Positions 12,501-21,970 of a stretch of DNA of 64,000 bases are shown piece after piece. Under the pieces are notes generated by a model, which saw nothing but the letters and a program-made list of their open reading frames with translations, ran no database searches and was not told the DNA's origin. This DNA is from Silurus meridionalis (Eukaryota > Chordata > Actinopteri > Siluriformes > Siluridae). Numbering within the stretch: the first letter of the stretch is position 1; each line of letters begins with the position of its first letter. Where the stretch lies: assembly GCF_014805685.1 (NCBI RefSeq), contig NC_060887.1:15496463-15560462 (forward strand), written 5' to 3'. The translations under genes were made by a program, and so were the position numbers.

Positions 12501-15500
12501 TTATAGACTAATTATATTCATTTTATTTGTTGCCTTATGTTACTTCCCCCTTCTTTGAGGAGTCTTAAAAGAGGGGTTTGTAACACACATTGTCTATACC
12601 CATCCAAAATAGTTATAAGCAACAAATAATCATTTGTTCAATTAGGAAGTTCTTGGATATGTTTAGTGAAAAAAAAAAGGGCACCAGACTGAAGAAAGGT
12701 AGAACTCTTAGCCCTGAGATTACACAACCCCTGGCCACATTATGCATTAGATTCATGAATGCCTGCACTGCATCTTTGGCACCAGGTGTGCCATGTTCAG
12801 TTTTTTAAACCATAAGCGTCCTCAGTTTTACTTTTGTTCATTCAAGAATGTTGATGAATATTTACTTGTTTTTGATTGCTGGATTCGATTTTGATTCACA
12901 ATTTTGATTTGTAATTTACAGAGCAAATCAAGAACCTGTCCCTTGGATGCCCTTAACGTAGTGCTGATATAACCCTAATGGGAAATGATTCAGCAGGTCC
13001 ATGTTAAACATGAGCAGTTCAATATTATCCAGTCATGATTACTCAACATCATTCTTTAACCTCATTATGCAGAAGCGGCCATGAGAGGCTTAAGAGAGGT
13101 TTTCCATGATGACAGTCTCGGGTTACTTGCTGTGCAATGGAAATTCACTGAAACCATTTACTTGACACGGAGGATGCAAACAGGGACACATTTCACCAAG
13201 ACAAGCAAGAATACCCAAGATACAGAAAATAACGGGGCTGTTTATATCCCCCAAGACTACTTGATACTACTAGAATGATATCGAAAAAAGGGAATGAAAA
13301 CAGAATGGCTTAAATACTACTTAAATCCTATGCCAAAGGACATCAGGGATCTGTCTGGTTGAAAACTCCATTTACAATCCATCACAAATTCTATAAAAGG
13401 AACCTGTGTATCTCATCATTGTAGCTGAAATACAATCTTTTAAATAGATACCTTTATACATACCACATTTAAGTAGATAGAGCGTGCACTCGTCTTTGGA
13501 TAAACAAGCAAAGCAGCTGTAAAAGTCAACATCCATTTACAAACCTAGATGCAAAAATTATTTCATGCTCTGATTGGGTACTTAGATCTTCACAGTAGAT
13601 CAGTCAATGTAGATTCTACGAGACTGTAGGCTTAAACTAACGTAAGCAACGTACATCAACAACATTTGGATTATTTAGATGTATGATGAGAAGAACAGTA
13701 AATGGGTTTTAGGACAGGATCAATGTGAACGTGTGAAGAATCAAGTTCCAAAATCAATCAGATCTGATCCAGTTCTTCTGTTGGATTAAGTTTCACTTTA
13801 ATCTAGTTACTTGACCTACAGCTTGCTTTGCCTTAAAAGTGTGCACTCTCACTTCTACGTAACATCAACATTTTCGAGAAAACTGTGAGTTCAAAGACAT
13901 TTTGATTGGAGCCTTGTGCAAGGCTTAAAAGTAGCAATCTGATGTATCATAATTAAAACCTTCTAAAAAAGAAATTTACAGCGGCTGGTTACAAATGAGT
14001 CAAGAAGCCAATTTCATTTTGTGTAAAATATTTATCATATATAAAATGTGTGCTGTTTGTGAACAAAGTAAAATACTGACTGTTTTTACACAAGATATAC
14101 CAATGGTTTGGAAACATTAGTTAAATGGCGAATGAATTAGGTTTACAAAATATAAAACAATATCATATGTAAAAGTTGATCGGTAAATTTAACAACCAAA
14201 AAAATGTATAGCAAAGGGTTCTCCGATTTCCTCTTAAGAGAACCCTTGAAGGTTAAATGAGGAACTTTAAAACAGATGATATCCATACGAGGATAATAAA
14301 GTCCAATGAGTCCTTGAGGAACCTTGCATAGGAGTGTAAAATTGGGAATTAAACATTAGAAAAGTTCCACAGATACTATTTCTGTATTTTGGAAAGCATG
14401 GGTACACTGTGAAGAGTGATCTACACTTCCTCCAACATTATTAATCACCGGAATAAGTTTGAACACCATATTATTGGACAAAAAAATCTGTCTTAATAAT
14501 CGTCTCGATTGCTTCGCCTCAAACTCTGTGAACTCCGTTTCCCCATTTGCTTGCTGTCTAGCTCATCTCTGAGGCACTCGACAATTAAAAGACAATCAAA
14601 GTTTTTCAAAATTTGATGCTTGCTAAAAGCAACAGGAATAATAATAACATAATATGTCTTCAGGGATGTGACGTGACAGGCATGCTCCGTCAAGCAAGGG
14701 CAACACAGAATAAAAATAAGCCTCTTTCCCTAAAAGCGTATAAACTTTCCTAATTGTTGTCCCAATAGACTAGGAGACGTTTAAATGGCATTAATCAGAA
14801 GGTTCTGCTCTTAAATCACATTGACCTGTAATTTGCTGTGAAGCTTGAGGGTGGTTTAAATCTCAGACTGTGGGATAATGTCTGCAAAGTAATATTTATT
14901 ATCCTTTGAGCGTTCATGGCTAGAAAACAAATCCATTTATAAGCCGAAAGTAGGGAGGATTTAACGAAAACGTTTTTATAACTACTGTACTTCGCTAACG
15001 ACATAGAAAAAATGGAAACAATTAAAATAATCTACACTAAAAAATGAATCTTAACATACTGATTATCATTAGAGTAACCTGCTAAAGGAACACTTGCAGG
15101 CGATGGTAACTTAAATAATGACTCTGTACAGTTGTGGTGAGCAGAAAAGCATGTCAAATGCACAAAGTATCAAACCTTGACTACAAAGAAGCTTTGACAG
15201 CAGTTGATCACATGTGGATCCACTCCTCAAACCAAATGGATATGCCTGACTAAAGCTTCGGATTGCTATTCTTACTCATAGACTTATATAACCATTTAAA
15301 AATACATATTAGTGCATATTCAAGCCAAAAGTGCTCATGCTACAGTTATTCTGGGTGTGAATTCTGAATAACTGGAAGTGGTTTTCCATCCCTACATCAC
15401 ACTTTTTTTTTTATTTACCAAGAGATATTTTTAAAAGTGCTAAATGTTTTATTCCAAAACATGTCCCAGTACAGTACTGCCATGCTCACAGGAAATAGGA

Positions 15501-17971
15501 GAAAAACCGACATGTCCTTATAGAGTACACAACACATGCCTTCAACCTTCATGGTAAATAAATGAAACGGATATTTATTCAAAAAGAGCACAGTGGAAAT
15601 CAGACCTCATCGCCCATCGACATGTGACTTCCTCGCCGCTACATCAATGTTCCGACTCAAGGTCATGCTGGTCTTCTCTATAATTAGCCACCGCAGTATG
15701 TACATGCAAAATAAAAGGAGACACACACACACACACACACGGAGACATGAAGGTGACACTCCCTTTAAACCACAGAAATAAAATGCTAACAGGGGGATGT
15801 CGCAGTGCTGGTCGGAAGACCATGTGATGCTTGATGATATTCAGTGTCTATGAAAAAGAATGCTGCAACAAACCACAGATATTTCCACTGATGATCTAAA
15901 AACACTTGAGCCTGATAATATAACCATTATTTCAAACATGACACCTGCAAACCTGCGTCTGCATTCAAACTAAAACAACATTATATTGTACATGATTTCA
16001 AAAGAGTAATGATGGAGGCAGGACGGGACTGTTTTTAAATGTACTGTATTGTAGTAAGAATTGCAATTTTATTATTTTAAAATACATAAATAATGTATAA
16101 ATTGGCGACAAAGAATTAAAAATTTAAATAAAAAATACAGTAGTGATGATTGACAGCATGATTCAAAAAAATCATTCTTTACAAATGAGTTTGATACGCT
16201 GATGTAATAAGAAGGAAAAGAAGGAAAAATAGAACACAAATAAGTCAAAATCGGCTTGCATGATGACATAATATTATACCAATAATAAATTGTTAAATTA
16301 AAAGTAATGTAAACATTAAAACATTCTGCAATACATTTGATCATGGCCAGATTGTATTTTCTCTACAGGATTATGCCCAGACACTGGGAAAAATTCTGGC
16401 AATTAAAGTATCCATGGTAACTAGGTGGAGGTTCACAAAAGACGGGAATCACATCTGTCTGTCTCTCAGGGATAAGAGATGTTTATCGTAATTCCTATGA
16501 AAAGTCTGAATGAACAACGTGTGTTTCTTTACAGTGGGATGGTGTAAGAAAGTAAAAGGTATAACTAACATGGTATCTTAAGAAAAGATGATTTTCACAA
16601 CACCTGTGTGCCTCCTGACTGTGAAGCATGGTGGTGGCAGCCCCATATCACTGTGCATAATCTTGAATATTACTATATATACACTACATCTTATTACCTA
16701 CTGCACCTTCTATACATAATCACTCTCATCCCTGTACTTATGGACCAATACTTTCATCTAACATACTGCTATTTATTGTAAATAGGCCACTTTTGCACTT
16801 CTGGTTTGATGCTAACCAGATTTCATTGGCTCTGTACATGTAGCATGCACAATGACAATACAACTGAACCTAGTCTAATCTGATCCAATCTAATCTTGGT
16901 TGTTTTTTAGATGGATTTTCTGGATCATGATTTTCTGGGATTTTCTGGGTCACGATTTCACAACACACATGCCAGTTTTTGATTTTAATTTACAAATTCT
17001 CAATTACTGTCACATTTTTCACAATAAATGATTTTGCGATCATTAGTTCTTTAACCCTAGAGAAAAGGATGACATTGCAGCACTATCCACTCTTCATTTG
17101 TTCCTGGGTGAAGCTGAAGGTTTATATTTTGTTATTAAAGTGTAAAATGTGCTGTACTTTATTTACACTTCATTATTACACCTGAGATCCTCCTTGGTGG
17201 TTTCATCTCGTCCTACTGAGCTCGACTGTGAGCGTTTCATTCTTTCTGCCATCAGCCTTCCTTAAAGAAGACTCTACACTTTCTATATTGACACTGTGAT
17301 CACACCATGTTGAATGTTTATGTACTACAGCTGTGGGTTCAATGCAAATTTCATTTTACACACGGACTTCAAACTGAATTATTTTCAGCATTAGGTAAAG
17401 TGGAATTTTTGGGGGATTTTTTCTCCATTCAGTTGATAAGTAAGAGGGCAAGAGGAAAGCTGTGCTGAGCTTTAACTCCTGGATGATCTCTCACTAACAA
17501 AAGGTTCCCTCTGGAGTCTGGTTCCTCTCAAGGTTTCTTCCTTATGCCGTCTCGGGGAGTTTTTCTTTGCCACAGTCGCCACCGGCATCCTCATCAGAGA
17601 CAAACTTACACTTATAAAGAACATCTTCACTTTTATCACCACATTTTCTGTGTAAAGCTGCTCTGAGACAATGCTCATTGTTTAAAGCGCAATACAAATA
17701 AATATGAATTTAATTGAATAGTCATTCCTTCATCAGTCACCCCCAACCCTCACTTTTTTCAGATTCTGTTCAAATTTAATGCAGCTTGTCGTTTTTTTGT
17801 TACTGAGAAACCCAAAAGAAGGGTAAACTTTTCTGTTCTGAAGATGTCAGAAAACCAAAAGCTACAGCTCTGACTGCCACAACACACCATGTCTGAGTAA
17901 AAAGGTCATACAGTGTTTGTGCTTCTGTATGTGATTCTTAATAGGTTTTTTTTATTTTCAAGATGCTTGAA

Positions 17972-18029
<58 letters not shown>

Positions 18030-19438
18030 AACAAAAAAAATACCTGTAACCATGACAACGCTGTTTCTGTCTGCTGATTGTAGATGATCCATTTACATTC
18101 ATTAACAACACACATCAAAATGTTCCTAACACACCCTGGTACGTCCACATCGTAAAAATGTCATAATGATCATTCACTAAGACCTACTGCTCCAGAACAC
18201 CACTATGCTTGTTAAAATTCACTTAGTTACAGATGCATAGAGGGACATATACTGCGCCGAAAGGGTGCATTCATGAGATAATTAAAGACTAAACAGAGAG
18301 TACACATATCATCATTAGAAGGTGCATCACAAATAGTGTATAAAGGGCATATAGAAAGTGCGGGAGTATTACAGGTTACATAAAATGCACATATTTAGTG
18401 CATAGAGGAAGCAGAGAGAGTGCATAGCGGATGCACATAAAGAGAGTACAGAGGGTATACAAAGATATAAAGGCTGCATTAAAGAGTGCAAAAAGAATGA
18501 AAAAAAAAGAGCATAGCAAGTGCGCATAGAGATGTATAATGGAGGCATTGAGGGAGCATAAAGAAGTGTATAGGATGCATACAGGGAAAGAGGTATGAAG
18601 GATGCATTAGAAAGTTTATAGAGGACACGGTGAGCGAGAGTATTCCATGTACACATCGATCAGGCCTAACGTTATGACCACCTGCCTAATACTGTGTTGG
18701 ACCTCCGTTTGCTGCAAAACAGCTCTGACCCATCGAGCATTAACAGCATTTACTTATTCAGCAATTTGAGCCACAGGAGCTCGTCTGTTGGATCAGACCA
18801 CACGGGTCAGCCTTTACTCCCCACGTACAACAATGAGCCTCTGCCACCCAGGACCCTGTCGCCGGTTCACCACTGTTTCTTCCTTGTAGCACTTTTGAGA
18901 GACCACTGCAGACTGGGAAGAGCCCACAAGAGCTGCAGTACATCACAATCACCAATTTTTCTGATTCAAACACATCAACTTTGAGCACAAAATGTTTACT
19001 TGCTGCCTAATATATCCCACCCACTAACAGGTGCCACGATGAAGAGATAAATCAGTGTTATTTACTTCACTGATCATAATGTTATACTGTCAAAATGTTT
19101 TCCTGGTCGGTGTATAGAGAGTGCATAGTGGGTGCATTAATGGGAGCATGAGAGGGTTCTAGTAGGCATAAAGAGATATAGATGCGTACAGATGGGAAAA
19201 GCCTAGAGAGTGCACATAGAGAGTGTATAACGGGTGCATAAAGGGAACAAAAGTGCGTGTCCACAATGCAGCTTCATTATAAACGTATTCGGGGCGTGGC
19301 CAAGCAGATTAGTATATTACTGAGGGGGCGGGGCCGAGTTGTACAAATTCTACAAATTAAACTACAAATTAAACACAACTCAGATTATTATAAATGACTT
19401 GTGACAGTAAAGGAACTCCACACTGATCTGCCCTGAAC

Positions 19439-19482
<44 letters not shown>

Positions 19483-19732
19483 AAGAAAGAGTTGTGTTGT
19501 TTGTGGACTCACCCTGCGCGATGGCGATGGATTCGAACCGGTGCAGTTCCCGCATCAGGCACGTGCGCTCGGCGGGATGGAGGCCGTAGATGAAGTCTCG
19601 CGCACCCTGCGGCGAGCTCAGCGGATCAATGGGCTCCTTGCGCGCGTGCGTGCCCAGGTGAGAAACGGGCGCAAACGACGGGCGGAGCGCGAGAGCCGGC
19701 CGCAGAACTCTGCGCAAACACGGCAACATCAT
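2590..19732 (-). CDS. tmem65: tmem65, transmembrane protein 65 (exons 1-4, 3' end outside)
   Basis: TMEM65 is a mitochondrial inner-membrane protein linked to mitochondrial sodium/calcium exchange and also reported at the cardiac intercalated disc (family knowledge). Four exons are visible: 19732-19513, 5503-5459, 4005-3938 and 2644-2590. Their phases join exactly: 73 codons plus 1 nt, then 2+14 codons+1, 2+22 codons, 18 codons+1, giving about 129 residues. The N-terminus is Arg-rich without acidic residues for about 30 residues, as in a mitochondrial targeting sequence. Next come the conserved ARDFIYGLHPAERTCLMREL and HRFESIAIAQ segments, then HNAIPFIGFGFLDNAIMI and ELSIGVILGISTMA, which form the first hydrophobic membrane segments. 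The human protein is about 240 residues, so the C-terminal half is missing because the window ends. mtss1 lies upstream on the same strand. Confidence 0.93.
2645..3937. other. tmem65 intron 3
   Basis: Intron of 1293 bp that is mostly AT-rich. Its only clear feature is the Tc1-type element at about 2997-3452. Confidence 0.85.
2997..3452 (+). mobile_element. Internally deleted Tc1-like element, copy A
   Basis: The left end contains a degraded terminal repeat and a stretch ending in TTCATCATG. The right end carries GTGGTCATAATGTTATGCCT. Between them lie transposase remnants in plus orientation, with most of the central transposase missing. The joint reads gttaatgctgttaatgctcg, and the same joint occurs in copy B at 18652-19112. 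Tc1/mariner assignment rests on recognised family sequence; ends are approximate. Confidence 0.75.
3938..4005 (-). CDS. tmem65: tmem65 exon 3
   Basis: Encodes (V)LLHNAIPFIGFGFLDNAIMI then AA, the most conserved membrane segment of TMEM65. The acceptor is ttttttccag and the donor GCTGCA|gtaagt. Two bases complete the valine codon begun in exon 2, and the exon ends in phase 0. Confidence 0.95.
4006..5458. other. tmem65 intron 2
   Basis: Intron of 1453 bp, AT-rich, with one (GT)n run at 5257-5305. I see no coding or RNA gene in it. Confidence 0.8.
5257..5305. repeat. (GT)n microsatellite
   Basis: Pure GT run of about 24 units, 150 bp downstream (in transcript order) of tmem65 exon 2, so CA-repeat in the RNA. 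Confidence 0.95.
5459..5503 (-). CDS. tmem65: tmem65 exon 2
   Basis: Short 45-bp exon encoding (E)QLEMAPPTTAQLRY plus one base, the hydrophilic linker between the N-terminal domain and the first membrane segment. The acceptor is tccttgcag and the donor TATG|gtatgt. It is shorter and less conserved than its neighbours, but its phase fits both sides. Confidence 0.9.
5504..9425. other. tmem65 intron 1, 3' third
   Basis: Intron sequence with a (CA)n run at 5612-5658 and AT-rich unique-looking DNA. An AP-1-type ATGAGTCAT lies near 8262-8270 in a slightly more complex block (about 8100-8400). No exon with tmem65-like coding or convincing splice sites was found. Confidence 0.6.
5612..5658. repeat. 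(CA)n microsatellite
   Basis: CA run of about 24 units, preceded by a few CTCA-type steps. Confidence 0.95.
9427..9500. repeat. (AT)n microsatellite
   Basis: Pure AT run of about 37 units, self-complementary and so able to form a hairpin or cruciform. It abuts a transposon-like end at 9501. Confidence 0.95.
9501..9590 (+). mobile_element. Probable hAT-type element end
   Basis: The sequence AGGGCTGTAGCTATCGATTA, followed by repeated ATTATT and CGAGTAAT blocks, resembles the terminal region of a widespread fish DNA transposon as I remember it. The other end is not visible, and the family assignment is from memory only. Confidence 0.4.
9620..10215 (+). mobile_element. 3' part of a non-LTR retrotransposon
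   Basis: Frame-shifted plus-strand coding gives ITVWYGGSTVSECKALQ and, in another frame, CLRKA. Both are typical of the C-terminal end of fish LINE reverse-transcriptase proteins. A 3' UTR follows with the motif gcactttggtgctgggg, and a tail reads TGAAATGACAAAGC then CTTG repeats. The copy is 5'-truncated and dead. The clade is not assigned. Confidence 0.65.
10216..11866. other. tmem65 intron 1, middle stretch without recognised features
   Basis: AT-rich intron DNA. A somewhat less AT-rich block around 11400-11590 could be a conserved non-coding element, but nothing in the sequence alone proves it. Confidence 0.5.
11867..12183. mobile_element. Possible non-autonomous DNA transposon rich in ACCGG boxes
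   Basis: ATACCGG / TACCGAT boxes cluster at the left (about 11870-11930). TACCGGTCC and ATACCGGTTG lie at the right (about 12150-12175), around an AT-rich middle. The arrangement resembles the ends of a hAT-like element. The inverted repeats are imperfect and no target-site duplication was confirmed. Confidence 0.35.
12184..16639. other. tmem65 intron 1, stretch without recognised genes
   Basis: Mostly AT-rich sequence with one short (CA)n run at 15719-15740. From 12186 to about 12590 the composition changes (GT-rich, with CTCCGCCCCC), which may be an unidentified repeat. Just before the right end, a ~20-bp match to a Tc1 transposase coding motif (GTGAAGCATGGTGGTGGCAG) lies near 16620. No exon is supported. 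Confidence 0.5.
16640..16905 (+). mobile_element. LINE 3' UTR fragment
   Basis: The segment contains TTTTGCACTTCTGGTTTGAT, then GCACAATGACAATACAACTG, and ends in degenerate (aatct)n repeats. This is the layout of the 3' UTR and tail of a fish non-LTR element. No coding part remains. Confidence 0.55.
17480..17720 (+). repeat. Interspersed repeat tail, copy 1
   Basis: Contains GGTTCCTCTCAAGGTTTCTT, GGGAGTTTTTCTTTGCCAC and a terminal stretch reading TAAAGCTGCTCTGAGACAAT, then CAATACAAATAAAT and TTGAA-like repeats. Related sequence occurs in reverse at 63320-63512 and, in part, at 54058-54180. The family (LINE or SINE 3' end) is not certain. Confidence 0.65.
17975..18031. repeat. (CT)n then (CA)n compound microsatellite
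   Basis: CT run to about 18011 followed by TTA and nine CA units. Confidence 0.9.
18230..19258. repeat. Degenerate ~11-bp minisatellite split by a Tc1 element
   Basis: Both flanks of the element at 18652-19112 are built of diverged units near GTGCATAGAGG. Examples are TGCAT at 18421, 18475, 18576 and 18602 on the left, and gtgcatagtgg / gtgcattaatgg at 19121-19145 on the right. Steps of about 11 or 22 bp recur. The array lies in tmem65 intron 1, about 0.25-1.3 kb from exon 1. Confidence 0.6.
18652..19112 (-). mobile_element. Internally deleted Tc1-like element, copy B
   Basis: The left end reads CACATCGATCAGGCC then TAACGTTATGACCACCTGCC. The right end contains CACTGATCATAATGTTAT and finishes CTGGTCGGTG. 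TA dinucleotides flank both ends (18650-18651 and 19113-19114), as expected for Tc1/mariner. Transposase remnants read on the minus strand. The internal joint matches copy A at 2997-3452, so it is a non-autonomous derivative. Confidence 0.8.
19441..19489. repeat. (GA)n tract beside tmem65 exon 1
   Basis: GA run ending in three GAAA units. In the tmem65 transcript it is a CU-rich tract that starts about 23 nt after the exon 1 donor. Confidence 0.95.
19513..19732 (-). CDS. tmem65: tmem65 exon 1 (coding part)
   Basis: The start is set at the ATGATG pair at 19732-19727. No other ATG in this frame lies in the coding stretch immediately upstream, although an open frame with near-cognate codons extends about 15 codons further. 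The exon encodes 73 residues starting MMLPCLRRVLRPALALRPSF, with arginines at 7, 8, 11 and 17 and no acid, as in a mitochondrial presequence. GARDFIYGLHPAERTCLM then matches TMEM65. The donor is CAGG|gtgagt, leaving one base to start the Glu codon completed in exon 2. GC content is far above the surrounding DNA. Confidence 0.92.
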
Positions 19733-20164
19733 CGCTCTCGCACACGCGCGTGCTCGGCACCGGGGTGGCGGGGACAAGAGAGGTGCACAGAGAAGCCTCG
19801 AAACGCTCTAGCACGCGCTGAGTGTGCGGTGGAGCCAGAGGCGTCCCGTTAACACCGTTACACACTCCGAATCAGCTCGACGGAACATCTACAGACCGGA
19901 CTTATTCACGCTCTTCCGAAAAACGCGGCGATTAATGAAATTGCTTGAAAAGTCACCCAAAGAGCGGCATCTCTCATTCATCTCATTTCTGCGGGAAAAA
20001 ACAACAACAAGACAGCCGCGCGCGCAAGCCGAGAAATATTCTCCCTGTGGAACGGGACTTGCTGTGTCGAGCTTTTGCGTAGCTATGACGACACTCTCAT
20101 GACGCTTACGTCCACTTTACAGTACAGTCTATACTGTACCCGCCCACTTTTAAACGACCCTCAT

Positions 20165-20173
20165 ACCGGAAGT
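20165..20173 (+). promoter_or_regulatory. ETS/GABP-type site
   Basis: ACCGGAAGT is a full consensus match. GABP/NRF-2 sites are common in promoters of nuclear genes for mitochondrial proteins. Occupancy is an inference. Confidence 0.5.
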
Positions 20174-20540
20174 AAATGTATACTACAACCACACAAGACG
20201 CGTCTGTCAGCCATCATGGGAAGTGCAAGATCTGAACATACACTGGATGACCTGAAAATATTTTTATGATATGCATTGTTGAAAAAAAATTTTTACACTT
20301 AAACTGCACCATTTTTATATCAGTCATTTTGTATTACTGATTATGATTATTAGTCTGTGTATTTGTTCATAAAATAAAAACTCAAACTCCACAACACACT
20401 ATATCTTCATCACACAGTGACGATTTAACATACAATCAGCTTTAATATTGCTGGCTTAATTAGGATTTATTTATTTATTAATAAATATAACGCGGTTTAT
20501 TTTGCATTACTTTGTAGTCTTCGACTGTCTCTGACCTTTC

Positions 20541-20550
20541 CAAAATGGCG
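20541..20550 (+). promoter_or_regulatory. YY1-type site
   Basis: CAAAATGGCG matches the core of the extended YY1 consensus, which in vertebrate promoters is usually found close to a transcription start. Confidence 0.45.
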
Positions 20551-20832
20551 ACAGTTATAATTAGTAATTAATGATGCTCGAGTACAACGCGGGTGTTTAT
20601 GATACGCGTAGTTATAAAACCGTCGATTATTGTAAAAACAACAACAACAAAATTTTATTTCATAATTAATTAATAATAATAAAGGGTGATACAAAGCAAA
20701 TCTTACTCAATAGAGTATCTTTAACTTATAAAATTAACACTAAATTAATTATACTAATAATTAAACTACTACTAATTACTAATACTAATTACAATTGTCT
20801 TTTGATTTAACAAATAAATTACTAAGTTGTAG

Positions 20833-21955
20833 CCTTTTCTTCTTCGTCTTTCGGCTTATTAACGGTTTCCACAGCGGATCATCCATCTCCATTACCTCTG
20901 TCCTCTACATCTGCCTCTTTCAACCCAACTACCTGCATGTCTTCCTTCACCACATCCATAAACCTTCTCCTTGGCCTTCCTTTTCCCTCCTTCCTGGTGG
21001 CTCCATCCTCAGCATTCTCCTACCAATATACCCCATGTCCCTCCTTTGCACATGTCCAAACCATCTCAATCTCACCTCACTCACCTTGTCTTGTCTATTT
21101 AAGGGACATGTGCTGTCCCTTAAATAAACTCATTTTTAAACCTGTCCATCCTCATCACTCCCAACGAAAACCTCAACATCTTCAGCTCTGCTACCTTCAG
21201 CTCCACCTCCTGTCTTTTACTCAATGCCACTGTCTCTAAACCATACAACATCGCAGGTCTCACCACAGTCCTATAAACCTTCCCTTTCACTCTCGCAGAT
21301 ACTCTTCTATCACAAATCACTCCTGCTATCACTCACCTCCACCCACTCCACCCTGCCTGCACTCTTTTCTTCACTTCTCTAACACACTCTCCATTACTTT
21401 TGCACTGTTGACCCCAGGTACCTGAACTCCTCCACCTTCTCCACCTCTTCTCCCTGCAACCGCACCACTCCACTGCCCTCCCTCTCATTTACACACATGT
21501 ACTTTGTCTTACTCCTACTGACTTTCATTCCCCTTCTCTCCAATGCATACCTCCACCTCTCCAGGCTCTTCTCAACCTGCTCCCTACTCTCACCACAAAT
21601 CACAATATCATCCGCAAACATCATTGTACAGGGAGACTCCTGTCTTACCTCGTCCATCAACCTGTCCATCACCACTGCAAACAGTAAAGGGCTCAGAGCC
21701 AAACCTTGATGCAGTCCAACCTCCACCTTGAACCATTCTGTCATTCCTACTGCACACTTCACTGCTGTCACACTGTCCTCATACATGTCCTGCACCACCA
21801 TCACATACTTCTCTGACACACCTGACTTCCTTATACAGTACCTCTGTCATACACTTTCTCTAAATCCAAAAAACACACAATGCAACCCTTATTCTTAAAG
21901 ATCGGTACCAGCACACTCTTTCTCTTTTCCTCAGGCATGCTTTCACCTTGTAGCT
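20833..21955 (-). mobile_element. RTE-like LINE relic, minus copy
   Basis: Minus-strand coding includes the reverse-transcriptase motif FADDIVICGESREQ, then VSRSKTKYMCVNE and VEEFRYLGSTVQ, followed in other frames by GKVYRTVVRPAMLYGLETV and AELKMLRFSLGV. The 3' end is a degraded version of the agaagaagaag tail. Stops, frameshifts and an internal deletion near 21880 show that it is dead. It is 5'-truncated near 21955. RTE-clade assignment comes from recognised fish consensus sequence. Confidence 0.8.
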
Positions 21956-21970
21956 TTTTGATATGTACAA
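21956..21970 (+). repeat. 15-bp target-site duplication, left copy
   Basis: TTTTGATATGTACAA, identical to 23127-23141, flanks the plus-strand LINE copy between them. Confidence 0.85.

Larger units (their letters stand above)
19733..20832 (-). promoter_or_regulatory. tmem65 CpG-rich 5' region and promoter
   Basis: From about 19515 to 20100 the sequence is CpG-rich (many CGCG, GCGC and CG dinucleotides), and beyond this it grades to AT-rich DNA. It contains an ACCGGAAGT ETS/GABP-type site at 20165-20173, a CAAAATGGCG YY1-type site at 20541-20550 and CRE-like TGACG/ACGTC half-sites at about 20087-20111. No TATA box is evident. The transcription start is not determined, but the layout is that of a housekeeping CpG-island promoter, which suits a mitochondrial protein gene. 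From 20560 to 20832 I see only AT-rich sequence. Confidence 0.6.

Noticed and set aside
12186..12590. Solo LTR starting near TGTTGTGTCTGG and ending TTTGTAACA
   Set aside because: Composition shift is suggestive, but no 4-6-bp flanking duplication, primer-binding site or second LTR was seen.
14220..14340. GGTTCTC/GAGAACC words as ends of a DNA transposon
   Set aside because: The short inverted words are too close together and no duplication or larger structure was found.
16615..16640. Tc1 transposase fragment with GTGAAGCATGGTGGTGGCAG
   Set aside because: Too short (about 20 bp of match) to list as an element; it may be chance or a residue of an old insertion.
21394..21819. A 141-codon reverse-transcriptase frame as a functional gene
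   Set aside because: It is one piece of a truncated, frameshifted LINE copy.
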